Shown piece after piece: positions 7,039 to 14,903 of a DNA stretch of 35,014 bases; the stretch's first letter is position 1; each line of letters starts with the position of its first letter. Location of the stretch: assembly GCA_016744295.1 (NCBI GenBank), contig JADGEQ010000058.1, forward strand, positions 1-35,014, given 5' to 3'. The notes below the pieces were generated by a model that worked only from the letters and a program-made list of their open reading frames with translations, searched no databases and was not told where the DNA came from. The position numbers and the translations under genes were made by a program. This stretch comes from Desulfobacteraceae bacterium. Lineage in GTDB: Bacteria; Desulfobacterota; Desulfobacteria; Desulfobacterales; Desulfobacteraceae.

Positions 7039-9498
7039 ATGCGAAATCTTTTTCTAGGCCTTTTTTTTGCGATTCCGATTATCGCGGTTCTCCTTTTCAT
7101 CAATTCTGCTTTTTTAAATGGAAATCCAGGATTTAAGATAGACAAAACCCAAAAAGGCCTTTTAATTTCAAAGATTACAAAATCAATCAATTTGGTTGAA
7201 TTAAATGATATCATCATTTCAGCCCATGGTCTGTCACATCATGAAATTCTTGGGTTTTCTTTAAATCATGCGTCTGTGAAAAAACCAGGCACAATGACGG
7301 TACTCAGGAATTCAAAAAAAGTTGATCTTTTGATAAAAACCATTCCCCACACGATGATCTCCTTGTTTGATATGATCTGGCCCAGACTGATGCTCATTAT
7401 GGTATTTTTGACACTGGGTTCAATCGTTCTTTACCGGGCACCTCCCAGCGTCCAGGTGACGCTTTTTTTTCTTATGTTGTGTAGCCTTTCAACTTCATTG
7501 GCCGCTACGATTCCCTCCTCAATTGCGTTTTTATCCCCCCTGACATTTTCGTCGGCTTTCATACTGAATGCGGTTTCCAACTGGGTATCATTTGGTCTCT
7601 GGCTTCACTTTGCACTCCGGTTCCCGGATTCAAGGGATCTGATCGGTCACAGGTGGTGGATACCCCTTTGCATCTATCTGCTGCCGGTTGTTACGACCAT
7701 TGGCGGATCTTTATATGCCGCCGGCCTGACAATGGAATTCTGGGGCTGGGTCCAGCGGTTGAGAAATCTCTATCTGCCATTGATTATTCTGGGTGTCTTT
7801 GTCAAGCATGCATTTGATTACAAACGAATACCATTGCAACAGGAAAAAAATCAGGTAAAACTTCCCCTCATTGCCTATTGGTTGACGTTTACACCCTACC
7901 TGTTCTTTTATCTTCTGCCCAATATTTTGCTGGATACCCCTTTTATTTCATTCCGAATGGCCGTGTTTGCTTTTTTTGTTCTCCCCATGGCATATCTTGC
8001 AGGAATTCTTCGGTACAGACTCTTTAACGTGGATCAGATTATCAGCCGGACTCTGGCCTATTTTGCCATTATTATCGGTCTTTCAATTGTTTATTCCCTG
8101 TTTTTTGTGGGCCTTAAAAACTGGTTTTTTAATGAACAGGTGCTGTCAATGGAGCTGTTTCTCATCTTTTTGATCCTTTTGAATATTGCTTTTCATCCTA
8201 TGCTTCTGCGGCTGGATCTCCTGATTAAAAAATTATTTTTCAAACATCAGTCCATTTCTGCAAAAAGCATGCATCAATTCAGTAACAGGATATCTGCGAC
8301 CCTTCATCTTCCCGATCTGGTCCGCACAATACTGGACGAACTTCCCCTGGCAATTAATGTCCGATCCACTGCCATCATGACCCTGGAAAAAAAAAGATCC
8401 CGACTTTTCCCCGAACACCTGCGTTTTGGCAACGCTCCCTGGCCAAAAAGCAGGCTTGTTAAATTATTTGAGGATGAATCCGTTGAATATTTTTCCACCT
8501 ACCAGCTAATTCATGATGTTGAACTTGAAAATGAACTGAAAGAAATCCAAACAACTGGGTTTTCTCTTATTTTACCTTTGAGAGGCTCACACTCCCTTTC
8601 TGCGCTCTTATTTATAGGTCCGAAAAAAAGTGGCGACTTTTTCCATGAACAAGAAATCCATCTGCTGGCCAGTTTTGCCAATCAGATGGCCATTGCCCTG
8701 GAAAATGCCATTCACCATGAATCCTTAATTGAAAGCAAAAAACAACTTGAAAAGATGTTTGATCAAAAGGTTCAATCGGAAAAAATGGCAGCCATTGGCG
8801 AAATGACCTCCATTCTGGCCCACGAATTGAAAAATCCTTTGGGAATTATCCACAGTTCGGCCCAGTATCTTTCAGAAGGGAAACAGTCTAAAACAGTGAC
8901 ACAGGAAATGCTTCATTATATTAAGAATGAAGTGGAACATTTGAATCTGTCCATCAACAGCATATTAAAACTTGCACGACAAAAAACCCCTGAATTTGAG
9001 CGAATCGACCTTATCCCTGGGATTCAGCAATTGATGGCGCAATGGCAGCGTTCAAATGACCACAGGGCTGATGTTAAAATTGATTTAGCGATCCTAGGGT
9101 CATTGCCTCCTATTTATGCCGATTTCAGACAGATCAGCCAGGTACTCCTTAATCTGGTCCGGAACAGCGAAGAAATGATGGATAAAGGCGGTGACATCAG
9201 GGTTGAAATCAAACGCGACAATGCCTTTGTCCAAATCCAGGTAATGGATAATGGTCCGGGCATTCCTGACGCCAGCCTTGACAAGGTATTTCAGAATTTT
9301 TTTACCACTAAAAAACAGGGTTTAGGCCTGGGTCTTGCTGTCTGCAGGCAAATCGTTCATGCCCACAATGGGAACATATCATTGAAAAACAGGCCCCAGA
9401 ACGGCCAAAGTGGCACCATCGCTTGTATTAAATTACCAATAAAACCCCTAACGACCATTGACAGGCAAGATCTAGAGGGAGCGATCATTCCTGCATAA
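7039..9498 (+). CDS. Membrane-bound sensor histidine kinase with N-terminal PDZ-like region and GAF domain
   Basis: The 819-residue kinase begins with one TM helix, followed by an extracytoplasmic stretch of about 80 residues that looks PDZ-like (hydrophobic ligand groove, then SINLVELNDIIISAHG). Eight or nine further TM helices follow to about residue 395. A GAF-like domain (about 405-565) and a short coiled coil lead to the HisKA box with phosphoacceptor H595 in AHELKNPLG. The catalytic domain shows an N box (LLNLVRNSEEMM), a G1 box (DNGPGIP) and a G2 box (GLGLGLAV), so it should be active. ComP-like kinases have a similar mixture of PDZ and TM segments. It ends 16 bp before the response regulator, its evident partner. 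Confidence 0.88.
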   Translation: MRNLFLGLFFAIPIIAVLLFINSAFLNGNPGFKIDKTQKGLLISKITKSINLVELNDIIISAHGLSHHEILGFSLNHASVKKPGTMTVLRNSKKVDLLIKTIPHTMISLFDMIWPRLMLIMVFLTLGSIVLYRAPPSVQVTLFFLMLCSLSTSLAATIPSSIAFLSPLTFSSAFILNAVSNWVSFGLWLHFALRFPDSRDLIGHRWWIPLCIYLLPVVTTIGGSLYAAGLTMEFWGWVQRLRNLYLPLIILGVFVKHAFDYKRIPLQQEKNQVKLPLIAYWLTFTPYLFFYLLPNILLDTPFISFRMAVFAFFVLPMAYLAGILRYRLFNVDQIISRTLAYFAIIIGLSIVYSLFFVGLKNWFFNEQVLSMELFLIFLILLNIAFHPMLLRLDLLIKKLFFKHQSISAKSMHQFSNRISATLHLPDLVRTILDELPLAINVRSTAIMTLEKKRSRLFPEHLRFGNAPWPKSRLVKLFEDESVEYFSTYQLIHDVELENELKEIQTTGFSLILPLRGSHSLSALLFIGPKKSGDFFHEQEIHLLASFANQMAIALENAIHHESLIESKKQLEKMFDQKVQSEKMAAIGEMTSILAHELKNPLGIIHSSAQYLSEGKQSKTVTQEMLHYIKNEVEHLNLSINSILKLARQKTPEFERIDLIPGIQQLMAQWQRSNDHRADVKIDLAILGSLPPIYADFRQISQVLLNLVRNSEEMMDKGGDIRVEIKRDNAFVQIQVMDNGPGIPDASLDKVFQNFFTTKKQGLGLGLAVCRQIVHAHNGNISLKNRPQNGQSGTIACIKLPIKPLTTIDRQDLEGAIIPA

Positions 9499-9514
9499 TG
9501 ATTGGAAACAATTT

Positions 9515-10834
9515 ATGAAACCCAAAATTCTTATTGTGGAAGATGAAAAAAGACTGCTCAGAATTATTAAACTGGTTCTTGAAGACAATGGATATCAGGT
9601 CAAAACAGCCGAAGACGGCCAACAGGGGATAGATGTCTGGCGTCAATGGCGGCCGGAAGTTGTTTTGTCCGATTTAAAAATGAAACCCCTTGGCGGCATG
9701 GCCCTTCTCAAATTCGGCAGGCTTAACTTTCCGGATATCCCCTTGATTCTCCTCACCGCCTTCGGATCCATAGAAATGGCTGTAACTGCCATGAAAACAG
9801 GTGCCTTTGATTTCCTTTCCAAGCCCGTTGATCACAATTTGCTGCTGGAAACCATTGAACAGGCCCTTGCCGTAAATGGTAAAGAGCCCCAATTATTGGA
9901 CAACTTGATCGGTTCTTCAGCCAAGATGGAACAGGTACGAAATGATATCCGTTTATTCGCATCAACAGACAGCTCGGTTCTGATTACAGGTGAATCGGGA
10001 ACAGGTAAGGAAATAGCTGCCAGGGCCATTTTTCAGGCATCAAACAGAAAAAATGGCCCCTTTGTAAAGGTTAATTGTGCGGCCATTCCCAGAGACCTGA
10101 TTGAAAGCGAATTGTTCGGGCATAAAAAAGGCGCCTTTACAGGCGCCTTACAGGACCGAAAAGGCGCATTTATTCAGGCAGATAAAGGGGTTTTGTTTCT
10201 AGATGAAATCGGTGACCTTCCCATTGAACTTCAACCCAAATTATTACATGCGGTGGAAGAAAAAACCATCACGCCCATAGGTGAAAGCTGTGCAGTACCT
10301 GTTTCAATTAAAATTTTGTCCGCTACAAATCTGGACCTTGAAACCATGGTCAACAATGCCAAATTCAGGGCAGATCTTTTTTACCGGTTGAATACAGTAT
10401 GTCTGAAAATGCCGGCCCTAAGGGATAAACCAGCAGATATCGGTCAATTGGCCCTGTTTTTTGTAAAAAAATTCTGCCGAAAATTTGACAAACCCATTCT
10501 TAAAATTGCAGACAACACCATGGAAACATTGGAAACCTATCCCTGGCCCGGCAATATCCGGGAACTTAAAAACATAATCGAACGGGCAGCGATCACCTGT
10601 GAGCAAGAGACGATCACCCGGGATAGCTTGCCTGAAACCATCACAAAAAAGAAGTCGTATCCGCCATTGGAACACACCCAGGACCAGGTGTTTGATATGG
10701 CTGTACAGGAGCAAAACCTCCTGATGTCAGCATTGGAACAATGTCGCTGGAACCAGTCAAATACGGCAGAAAAGCTGGGGATTACCCGAAGCGCCCTTCG
10801 ATACCGGCTTAAAAAATATGGAATTCAAAAATAG
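9515..10834 (+). CDS. NtrC-family sigma-54-dependent response regulator
   Basis: The 439-residue protein contains a receiver domain (phosphoacceptor D53, conserved K103), an AAA+ domain with Walker A GESGTGKE (159-166) and the sigma-54 loop GAFTGA (206-211), and a C-terminal Fis-type helix-turn-helix (NTAEKLGITRSALRYRLKKY). Its architecture is that of ZraR/AtoC regulators. It pairs with the kinase directly upstream. Sigma-54 promoters lie close by in front of the PEP-CTERM gene (12021-12036) and the NifX-like gene (12410-12425), so these are candidate targets, but the link is positional only. The ribosome site is weak and translation may be coupled to the kinase. Confidence 0.95.
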   Translation: MKPKILIVEDEKRLLRIIKLVLEDNGYQVKTAEDGQQGIDVWRQWRPEVVLSDLKMKPLGGMALLKFGRLNFPDIPLILLTAFGSIEMAVTAMKTGAFDFLSKPVDHNLLLETIEQALAVNGKEPQLLDNLIGSSAKMEQVRNDIRLFASTDSSVLITGESGTGKEIAARAIFQASNRKNGPFVKVNCAAIPRDLIESELFGHKKGAFTGALQDRKGAFIQADKGVLFLDEIGDLPIELQPKLLHAVEEKTITPIGESCAVPVSIKILSATNLDLETMVNNAKFRADLFYRLNTVCLKMPALRDKPADIGQLALFFVKKFCRKFDKPILKIADNTMETLETYPWPGNIRELKNIIERAAITCEQETITRDSLPETITKKKSYPPLEHTQDQVFDMAVQEQNLLMSALEQCRWNQSNTAEKLGITRSALRYRLKKYGIQK

Positions 10835-10846
10835 GGTTCTCATCCA

Positions 10847-11158
10847 TTAGGTAAATCTGATGCCAAAGGTTTGCTGCTCCCTGCTGCTCCAGGCAACCCG
10901 TCCCTTAATTTCAAGGGGGATGTCTGTATGGGCAAATCTGCTCTTTGTTTCGGGCGCCAACATCAAGGTCACCCTGCTGCCCTTTTTGGGAATATGATGG
11001 GGTCTGGCATAGACACAGACGCCACAAATCCCCACATTCTTGGTGCAGCCAAAAAAATAATCAGACATGGCCTCTTTTTTGTCTCTTAAAAAGAAAGTGA
11101 CCGGCATTTTTAGCGGTCGCCGGGTTTCCCTTCGATTCTCATTGTTTTGAATGGGCAT
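10847..11158 (-). CDS. PilZ-domain protein, probable c-di-GMP-binding protein
   Basis: The 103-residue product is a single PilZ domain. The first c-di-GMP motif RxxxR is present near the N-terminus (RRETRR). The second motif, normally D/NxSxxG, reads NVGICG: the Asn and the Gly are kept but Ser is replaced by Gly. The family's role is to bind cyclic di-GMP and modulate motility, polysaccharide export or another surface process. It lies 56 bp downstream of the PEP-CTERM gene on the same strand, so the two are probably co-transcribed from the sigma-54 promoter at 12021-12036. It converges with the response regulator gene, whose stop is 12 bp away. The motif change leaves nucleotide binding uncertain. 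Confidence 0.8.
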   Translation of the reverse strand: MPIQNNENRRETRRPLKMPVTFFLRDKKEAMSDYFFGCTKNVGICGVCVYARPHHIPKKGSRVTLMLAPETKSRFAHTDIPLEIKGRVAWSSREQQTFGIRFT

Positions 11159-11214
11159 AATTTTCTCTTGATGTCTGCATCATGGTGCAGGCACCCGGTA
11201 TCTTTATAAAATTA

Positions 11215-11904
11215 TTATTGGTTGCGCCTTCGCGAAATACCCGACAAGCCCAACAATCCGAGGCCGAACAGGATCATTGTTGTGGGTTCCGGAGTCGGGG
11301 AAGGTTGCCCCGGGACAGCCTCGCCAAAGGCCTGGAACTCCCCTATGGAAAACATTTGATCTGAAACAGTGTGATCAGCCCAGATTCTCAAGTATTGTGC
11401 GGTTACACTGGTGAACTCAATTTGAGACTCATAGAAAGCGGGTACATCAGAAGAATCAGTTGAGAAGGTGTCCATCCCAAAAGTCACATTACCATCACCC
11501 TCATTTATCGTAAAAAGGTTTGCCCAGCTACTTCCATTTGATGAATAGTCAACATAATATTTATCATTATTATCCACTGATAAAATGATATCTTTAACCT
11601 CAAATAGCCCCCCCATATCAAAGGTAAAAAATTCCTGATCTATCGTTTGCCCTGATGCAGCACCATAGAAATACGTCGAGTTATCACGCCATTGAGATCT
11701 CTCCACTGGAAAATAATTGTCTGTTAATGCGGTGTGAACCCCCGAAACCTTTGAATTGGTATTACCCTGAATTGTCAATTGATAATATGTGCCTGTTCCT
11801 GAAACACTTGAAAAATTAATCTTATCAAGCCTGTCAAACGAACTTGCATTTGCACTTGCACCCAACAAAAAGAATGCACAAATCCCCATCATTAATTTTT
11901 TCAT
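11215..11904 (-). CDS. PEP-CTERM sorting-signal protein with discoidin (F5/8 type C)-like domain
   Basis: The secreted protein starts with a clear signal peptide (MKKLMMGICAFFLLGASANA) and ends with the exosortase-recognised tripartite tail: the motif PEPTT, a hydrophobic helix and a basic end (RRRNQ). The region between resembles a discoidin/F5-8C jellyroll that often binds carbohydrate. Such proteins are processed by EpsH-type exosortase and usually belong to the extracellular matrix. The chosen ATG at 11904 has AAGGAAG about 9 nt upstream; the in-frame ATG at 11913 would sit directly on that ribosome site. A full-match sigma-54 promoter lies about 120 bp upstream, in line with the known sigma-54 control of many PEP-CTERM genes. 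No exosortase gene is in the window. Confidence 0.9.
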   Translation of the reverse strand: MKKLMMGICAFFLLGASANASSFDRLDKINFSSVSGTGTYYQLTIQGNTNSKVSGVHTALTDNYFPVERSQWRDNSTYFYGAASGQTIDQEFFTFDMGGLFEVKDIILSVDNNDKYYVDYSSNGSSWANLFTINEGDGNVTFGMDTFSTDSSDVPAFYESQIEFTSVTAQYLRIWADHTVSDQMFSIGEFQAFGEAVPGQPSPTPEPTTMILFGLGLLGLSGISRRRNQ

Positions 11905-12020
11905 CGTTAACATCTTCCTTTTAGTAAAATTTTAAGATCTTCCTACCGGTGATTATGTCCCCTTTCCCCCTTTAACCAATGACCCAGTGAATAAAAATTA
12001 TTCATTCATGTTCTGTAGAG

Positions 12021-12036
12021 AGCAAAACATGTACCA
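12021..12036 (-). promoter_or_regulatory. Sigma-54 promoter of the PEP-CTERM/PilZ genes
   Basis: The minus strand reads TGGTACATGTTTTGCT and matches all fixed positions of TGGYRYRNNNNYYGCW. Predicted start near 12009, about 105 nt before the ATG of the PEP-CTERM gene. PEP-CTERM genes in several other proteobacteria are known to depend on sigma-54 together with the PrsK/PrsR system. Confidence 0.72.
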
Positions 12037-12120
12037 GGGGACTATCTTAAATGAAGAGGCCCTGCTATCCGTTAATTGGAAAAAGTGGATAGATAGAACA
12101 AGAATGAAAATAATTAGACT

Positions 12121-12183
12121 GGTTGTTATCGTACAGCCAAAATGGCTGTTATCAACCGTGGGGAAGTAAAATTTCTTTTCCCC
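12121..12183. other. Two tandem hairpins of unknown role
   Basis: The first hairpin (12121-12157) has outer arms GGTTG/CAACC and inner arms ACAGCC/GGCTGT around AAAAT. The second (12160-12183) has arms GGGGAA/TTCCCC with a 12-nt loop. They lie between two divergent sigma-54 promoters. Neither is followed by a clear T run. They may be activator-binding palindromes or part of a small RNA; there is no evidence to choose. Confidence 0.4.
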
Positions 12184-12400
12184 ATATTTCTGATGTGTTT
12201 CTTCACCTGCCCATGTAAAATGTCAATTTTGAATAATTTTTTTTACAAAATTTAAAAGTGACTGGAAACCCAATAAGCGAATACATGAGATTCAAAAAAT
12301 TGCGTTTGTGAGACCCTTATTATGATTATAGGGTGTCTGAGGTGTTTACGATCCCCATAATTCCTTGAAGTATAAGCCATTTCATCAAATTAATTTTTTG

Positions 12401-12478
12401 TTCATTCATTGGCATGTGGTTTGCAATCTAACTTGACAGGGTATGAAGCATCAAGATTGTCCTATTCCAATGAATGAA
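12401..12478. repeat. Perfect 12-bp inverted repeat embracing the NifX-like gene promoter
   Basis: TTCATTCATTGG (12401-12412) is matched exactly by CCAATGAATGAA (12467-12478). The left arm overlaps the first bases of the sigma-54 -24 element and the right arm lies in the predicted leader, 31 bp before the start codon. The 54-bp spacer contains the whole promoter. Such symmetry around a promoter suggests a repressor or looping site. Confidence 0.55.
12410..12425 (+). promoter_or_regulatory. Sigma-54 promoter of the NifX-like gene
   Basis: TGGCATGTGGTTTGCA fits every fixed position of the -24/-12 consensus and has the canonical TTGCA half. The predicted start is near 12437, about 70 nt before the ATG at 12509. 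Sigma-54 control is usual for nitrogen-fixation genes, but no other nif gene is visible here. Confidence 0.75.
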
Positions 12479-12508
12479 TTCCATGCCCGATAAAGGAGAC
12501 GAGTAAAA

Positions 12509-12868
12509 ATGAAATTAGCGGTCACATCCCAGGGAGACAGGCTTGATTCACAGCTTGATCCAAGATTTGGAAGAGCGGTTTATATTCTCATTGTGGACAC
12601 AAAAACCCTTGAATATGAAGTTCTTGATAATAAAAAAAATAAAAATTCCTTTAAGGGCTCCGGTATCCAAGCGGCAGCCATGGTAAGCACCCATGGGGCC
12701 GAGGTAGTGCTGACAGGATTTTGTGGTTCAAAGGCATTTGAAACCCTTGAGGCTTCCGGTGTCAAGGTTGTCAATGATCAATCAGGCCGGATTATTAATG
12801 TTGTACAAAAGTTTAAACAGGGCAATGTTGTTTTTGCCACTAGGGCTAACAAAGAAAGGTATTGGTAG
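12509..12868 (+). CDS. NifX/NifB-C-terminal-like protein (dinitrogenase iron-molybdenum cofactor family)
   Basis: The 119-residue protein matches the small NifX/NafY/VnfX-like fold (PF02579): an opening strand MKLAVTSQG, the conserved stretch LDPRFGRAVYILIVD, and a middle part ending in VVLTGFCGSKAFETL. Family members bind iron-sulfur or FeMo-cofactor precursors, and many stand-alone copies occur in anaerobes without a nif context. Metal-ligand cysteines are not evident beyond the single Cys in TGFCGS. AAGGAG precedes the ATG. It is a single-gene unit behind its own sigma-54 promoter. The neighbouring molybdate/tungstate transporter points to metal cofactor handling, but that is inference from position. 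Confidence 0.85.
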   Translation: MKLAVTSQGDRLDSQLDPRFGRAVYILIVDTKTLEYEVLDNKKNKNSFKGSGIQAAAMVSTHGAEVVLTGFCGSKAFETLEASGVKVVNDQSGRIINVVQKFKQGNVVFATRANKERYW

Positions 12869-12893
12869 TCTTTTGTGAAGTTATTTCCGCTAG

Positions 12894-12944
12894 GGACCGC
12901 AAATGAAAAAAGCAATTTTCTTCAAGTTATTAACGTTGCGGTCC
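12894..12944. repeat. 9-bp inverted repeat downstream of the NifX-like gene
   Basis: GGACCGCAA (12894-12902) pairs perfectly with TTGCGGTCC (12936-12944). It lies 26 bp after the NifX-like stop, in the convergent gap before wtpC. The loop of 33 nt is long and no T run follows, so it is at best an unusual terminator. Just downstream, 12946-12999, a short coding-like stretch (DLDVVIVGP) is open but bounded by stops, possibly a gene remnant. Confidence 0.35.
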
Positions 12945-13064
12945 TAAGTCTGACCTGGATGTCGTCATTGTGGGACCCATCCAATTTTGCAAAACTATTA
13001 GGTAAGGCACCAGGTTTCCGGCAATGCCATTTTATGCAGGTTTTAAAATTTTCCCCACCCCGTA

Positions 13065-14105
13065 TTAAAATGTATGGACAGACTCGGGATGAAATCCAAA
13101 AACAATGGATTTTCCGGCAGAAAGATTGTGATCTCTAAGGTAACTTCGCGGCCAAATGGCTTCAAATTGAAAATTTTGGGTTTGCAGATAAATATTTAAA
13201 AAGACACCATTGCCTGTAATTCTTTGGATTTTACCGGTAAAACAATTTTCAAATTTTTCCATCCCAATGGTTTTTAAAGAAATATTTTCAGGCCGTATGG
13301 CCATATACGCTGCAGTGCTGGCCGGTGGAAAGGAGGGTGTTATTTCAATGTTATCTTGATTCACTAAAATTTTCCCATTCCGCTTGTGGATGGGATGAAT
13401 GTTTTTCATTCCCACAAAAAAAGCTGTAAATTTCGAATTGGGTCGTTCGAAAATAGTGGCAATTTCACCCTGCTGCATAATTTCACCCCCCTTGATAATC
13501 GCCCCGCTATTGGCAAGATATAATACATCGGAAAAATTATGGGATACCATGATGATGGTGATGTCCAGGTCATCATGAATTTTTTTTAATAAGTGTTTGG
13601 CCTCTTCATGAAAAATTGGATCCAATGCAGATAACGGCTCGTCCAGAAGCAGCACACTGGGATTTAAGATCAGGGAGCGTGCAAGGGCGACCCGCTGCTT
13701 TTCACCCCCGCTCAAGGTTTGGGGATGGCGTTTGATTATCTTTTCCAGTCCAAGTGTGGAAACCAGTAAATCAAACCGTTTCAAGGCTGTCTGTTTGGAG
13801 ATCCCATGGTATGAGACACCATAAAATATATTCTGGGTAACCGTTAAATGGGGAAAAAGTGCAAAATTTTGGTAAACAATGGCTATGTTTCGTTTTTCAA
13901 CGGGAAGACGGGTAATTTCCTGATTCCCCACCCAAAGGTTCCCGCTTGAAAAGGGAAGGAGGCCTGTTATGCCTTCCAGCAGCAAAGACTTTCCCGATCC
14001 TGTGGGGCCGATTAATGAGAAAAAATCGTTTTTTTGAACATGGAGATTGATGTTTTTGAGGACAAAACCAGGCACCCTTAAATTGATATTTTTCAGATGA
14101 ATCAT
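13065..14105 (-). CDS. wtpC: Tungstate/molybdate ABC transporter ATP-binding protein
   Basis: The 346-residue ATPase shows Walker A GPTGSGKS (33-40), a Q-loop at 78-80, the ABC signature LSGGEKQR (131-138) and Walker B VLLLDEP (151-157). After about residue 240 a TOBE-like region follows, as in ModC/WtpC-type ATPases. It would power import of oxyanions through the permease encoded directly upstream. The start ATG lies 4 bp after the permease stop. The gene is third in the order binding protein, permease, ATPase, as in archaeal wtpABC operons. Specificity for tungstate rather than molybdate is assigned from the binding protein and not from this gene. Confidence 0.88.
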   Translation of the reverse strand: MIHLKNINLRVPGFVLKNINLHVQKNDFFSLIGPTGSGKSLLLEGITGLLPFSSGNLWVGNQEITRLPVEKRNIAIVYQNFALFPHLTVTQNIFYGVSYHGISKQTALKRFDLLVSTLGLEKIIKRHPQTLSGGEKQRVALARSLILNPSVLLLDEPLSALDPIFHEEAKHLLKKIHDDLDITIIMVSHNFSDVLYLANSGAIIKGGEIMQQGEIATIFERPNSKFTAFFVGMKNIHPIHKRNGKILVNQDNIEITPSFPPASTAAYMAIRPENISLKTIGMEKFENCFTGKIQRITGNGVFLNIYLQTQNFQFEAIWPRSYLRDHNLSAGKSIVFGFHPESVHTF

Positions 14106-14109
14106 AATC

Positions 14110-14898
14110 TTATCTGCACTGGGGATGGGTTGAATTTGACAGCATGCGCAGTAAAATAAACAATCCGAATGAAATGATGATCAGCCATACAGCAATGGGT
14201 TGTGAGTATTTTAATCCATAGGCGGTGAACCGCTCATAAATCATGACAGGCGCGGTCATGGGATGGTATGCCACGATGACAACTGCCCCGAACTCACTGA
14301 TCGCCCGGGCCGTGCACATGATGATACCCAATATCATGTGCCGCCAGGTCAAAGGAACCGTAATGCGCAGAAATGTGGAAAATTTTCCCGCACCAAGGGT
14401 GCGGGATGCATTTTCAAGTTGTATGGGAACACTTTCGAACCCGGCTTTTACCGTGTTGACATAAAAGGGAAGCCCGACAAAAAGCAGGACACAAATAATA
14501 CCGGTCCGGGTGCCCATAATTTGAACCCCAACCTCGGACAGGAATCTGCCAATTGGATGATTTTTTCCTGTCAGACTGAGGATGGCAATACCGACGACAG
14601 GATGAGGGATCATGATCGGCAGATCTATGATCCCTTCTATTATTTTTTTTCCAATGATCTCCTTTCTGGCCAGCATGTAGGCAAGGGGGGTTCCCATTAA
14701 AAAAGAGAGAATGCCCGCGCCAAGGGAAAGACCGATGGATCTTGCAATGGCACCCATCACCTCTTTGTCTGATATCGTTTCCATCAGCATCCCAAAAGAC
14801 GGTTGGAATGTCATCTGAAGCAGGGGCAGTGTCAGCAGAAGGATCAATGGAAGACTGAGCAAAAAAAACAGACAATTTAAGGGCTCTATTCGCTTCAT
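14110..14898 (-). CDS. wtpB: Tungstate/molybdate ABC transporter permease
   Basis: The 262-residue inner-membrane protein has six likely TM helices and the cytoplasmic EAA loop (LENASRTLGAGKFSTFLRI), which docks to the ATPase. The sequence GAVVIVAYHP near the C-terminal third resembles archaeal WtpB permeases. The gene begins 5 bp after the wtpA stop and has no ribosome site of its own, so it is probably translated by coupling. A ModB label would be equally possible from the permease fold alone; the operon partner decides for Wtp. Confidence 0.88.
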   Translation of the reverse strand: MKRIEPLNCLFFLLSLPLILLLTLPLLQMTFQPSFGMLMETISDKEVMGAIARSIGLSLGAGILSFLMGTPLAYMLARKEIIGKKIIEGIIDLPIMIPHPVVGIAILSLTGKNHPIGRFLSEVGVQIMGTRTGIICVLLFVGLPFYVNTVKAGFESVPIQLENASRTLGAGKFSTFLRITVPLTWRHMILGIIMCTARAISEFGAVVIVAYHPMTAPVMIYERFTAYGLKYSQPIAVWLIIISFGLFILLRMLSNSTHPQCR

Positions 14899-14903
14899 CT
14901 AGG

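Larger units (their letters stand above)
11905..12508. other. 604-bp structured intergenic region between the divergent PEP-CTERM and NifX-like genes
   Basis: No protein gene is credible here. The region holds two divergent sigma-54 promoters (12021-12036 minus, 12410-12425 plus), two consecutive hairpins (12121-12183), an imperfect hairpin near 12310-12340 and a perfect 12-bp inverted repeat around the plus-strand promoter. The decamer ATGAATGAAT appears downstream of both promoters in the transcribed orientation. A 60-codon open frame at 11987-12169 overlaps the minus promoter and lacks a ribosome site, so it is not called. Confidence 0.7.

Noticed and set aside
7039..10834. PrsK/PrsR pair of the PEP-CTERM system
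   Set aside because: The kinase has a different, longer N-terminal layout and the regulator's receiver resembles ZraR/AtoC. The closeness to a PEP-CTERM gene is suggestive only.
11987..12169. 60-codon frame in the PEP-CTERM upstream region
   Set aside because: Overlaps a sigma-54 promoter on the other strand and the hairpin region, with no ribosome site.
12509..12868. Part of a nitrogen fixation cluster
   Set aside because: No other nif gene is present and the family has many stand-alone members.
12875..13138. 87-codon plus-strand frame after the NifX-like gene
   Set aside because: No ribosome site, overlaps the 3' end of wtpC, and the amino acid content is not protein-like.
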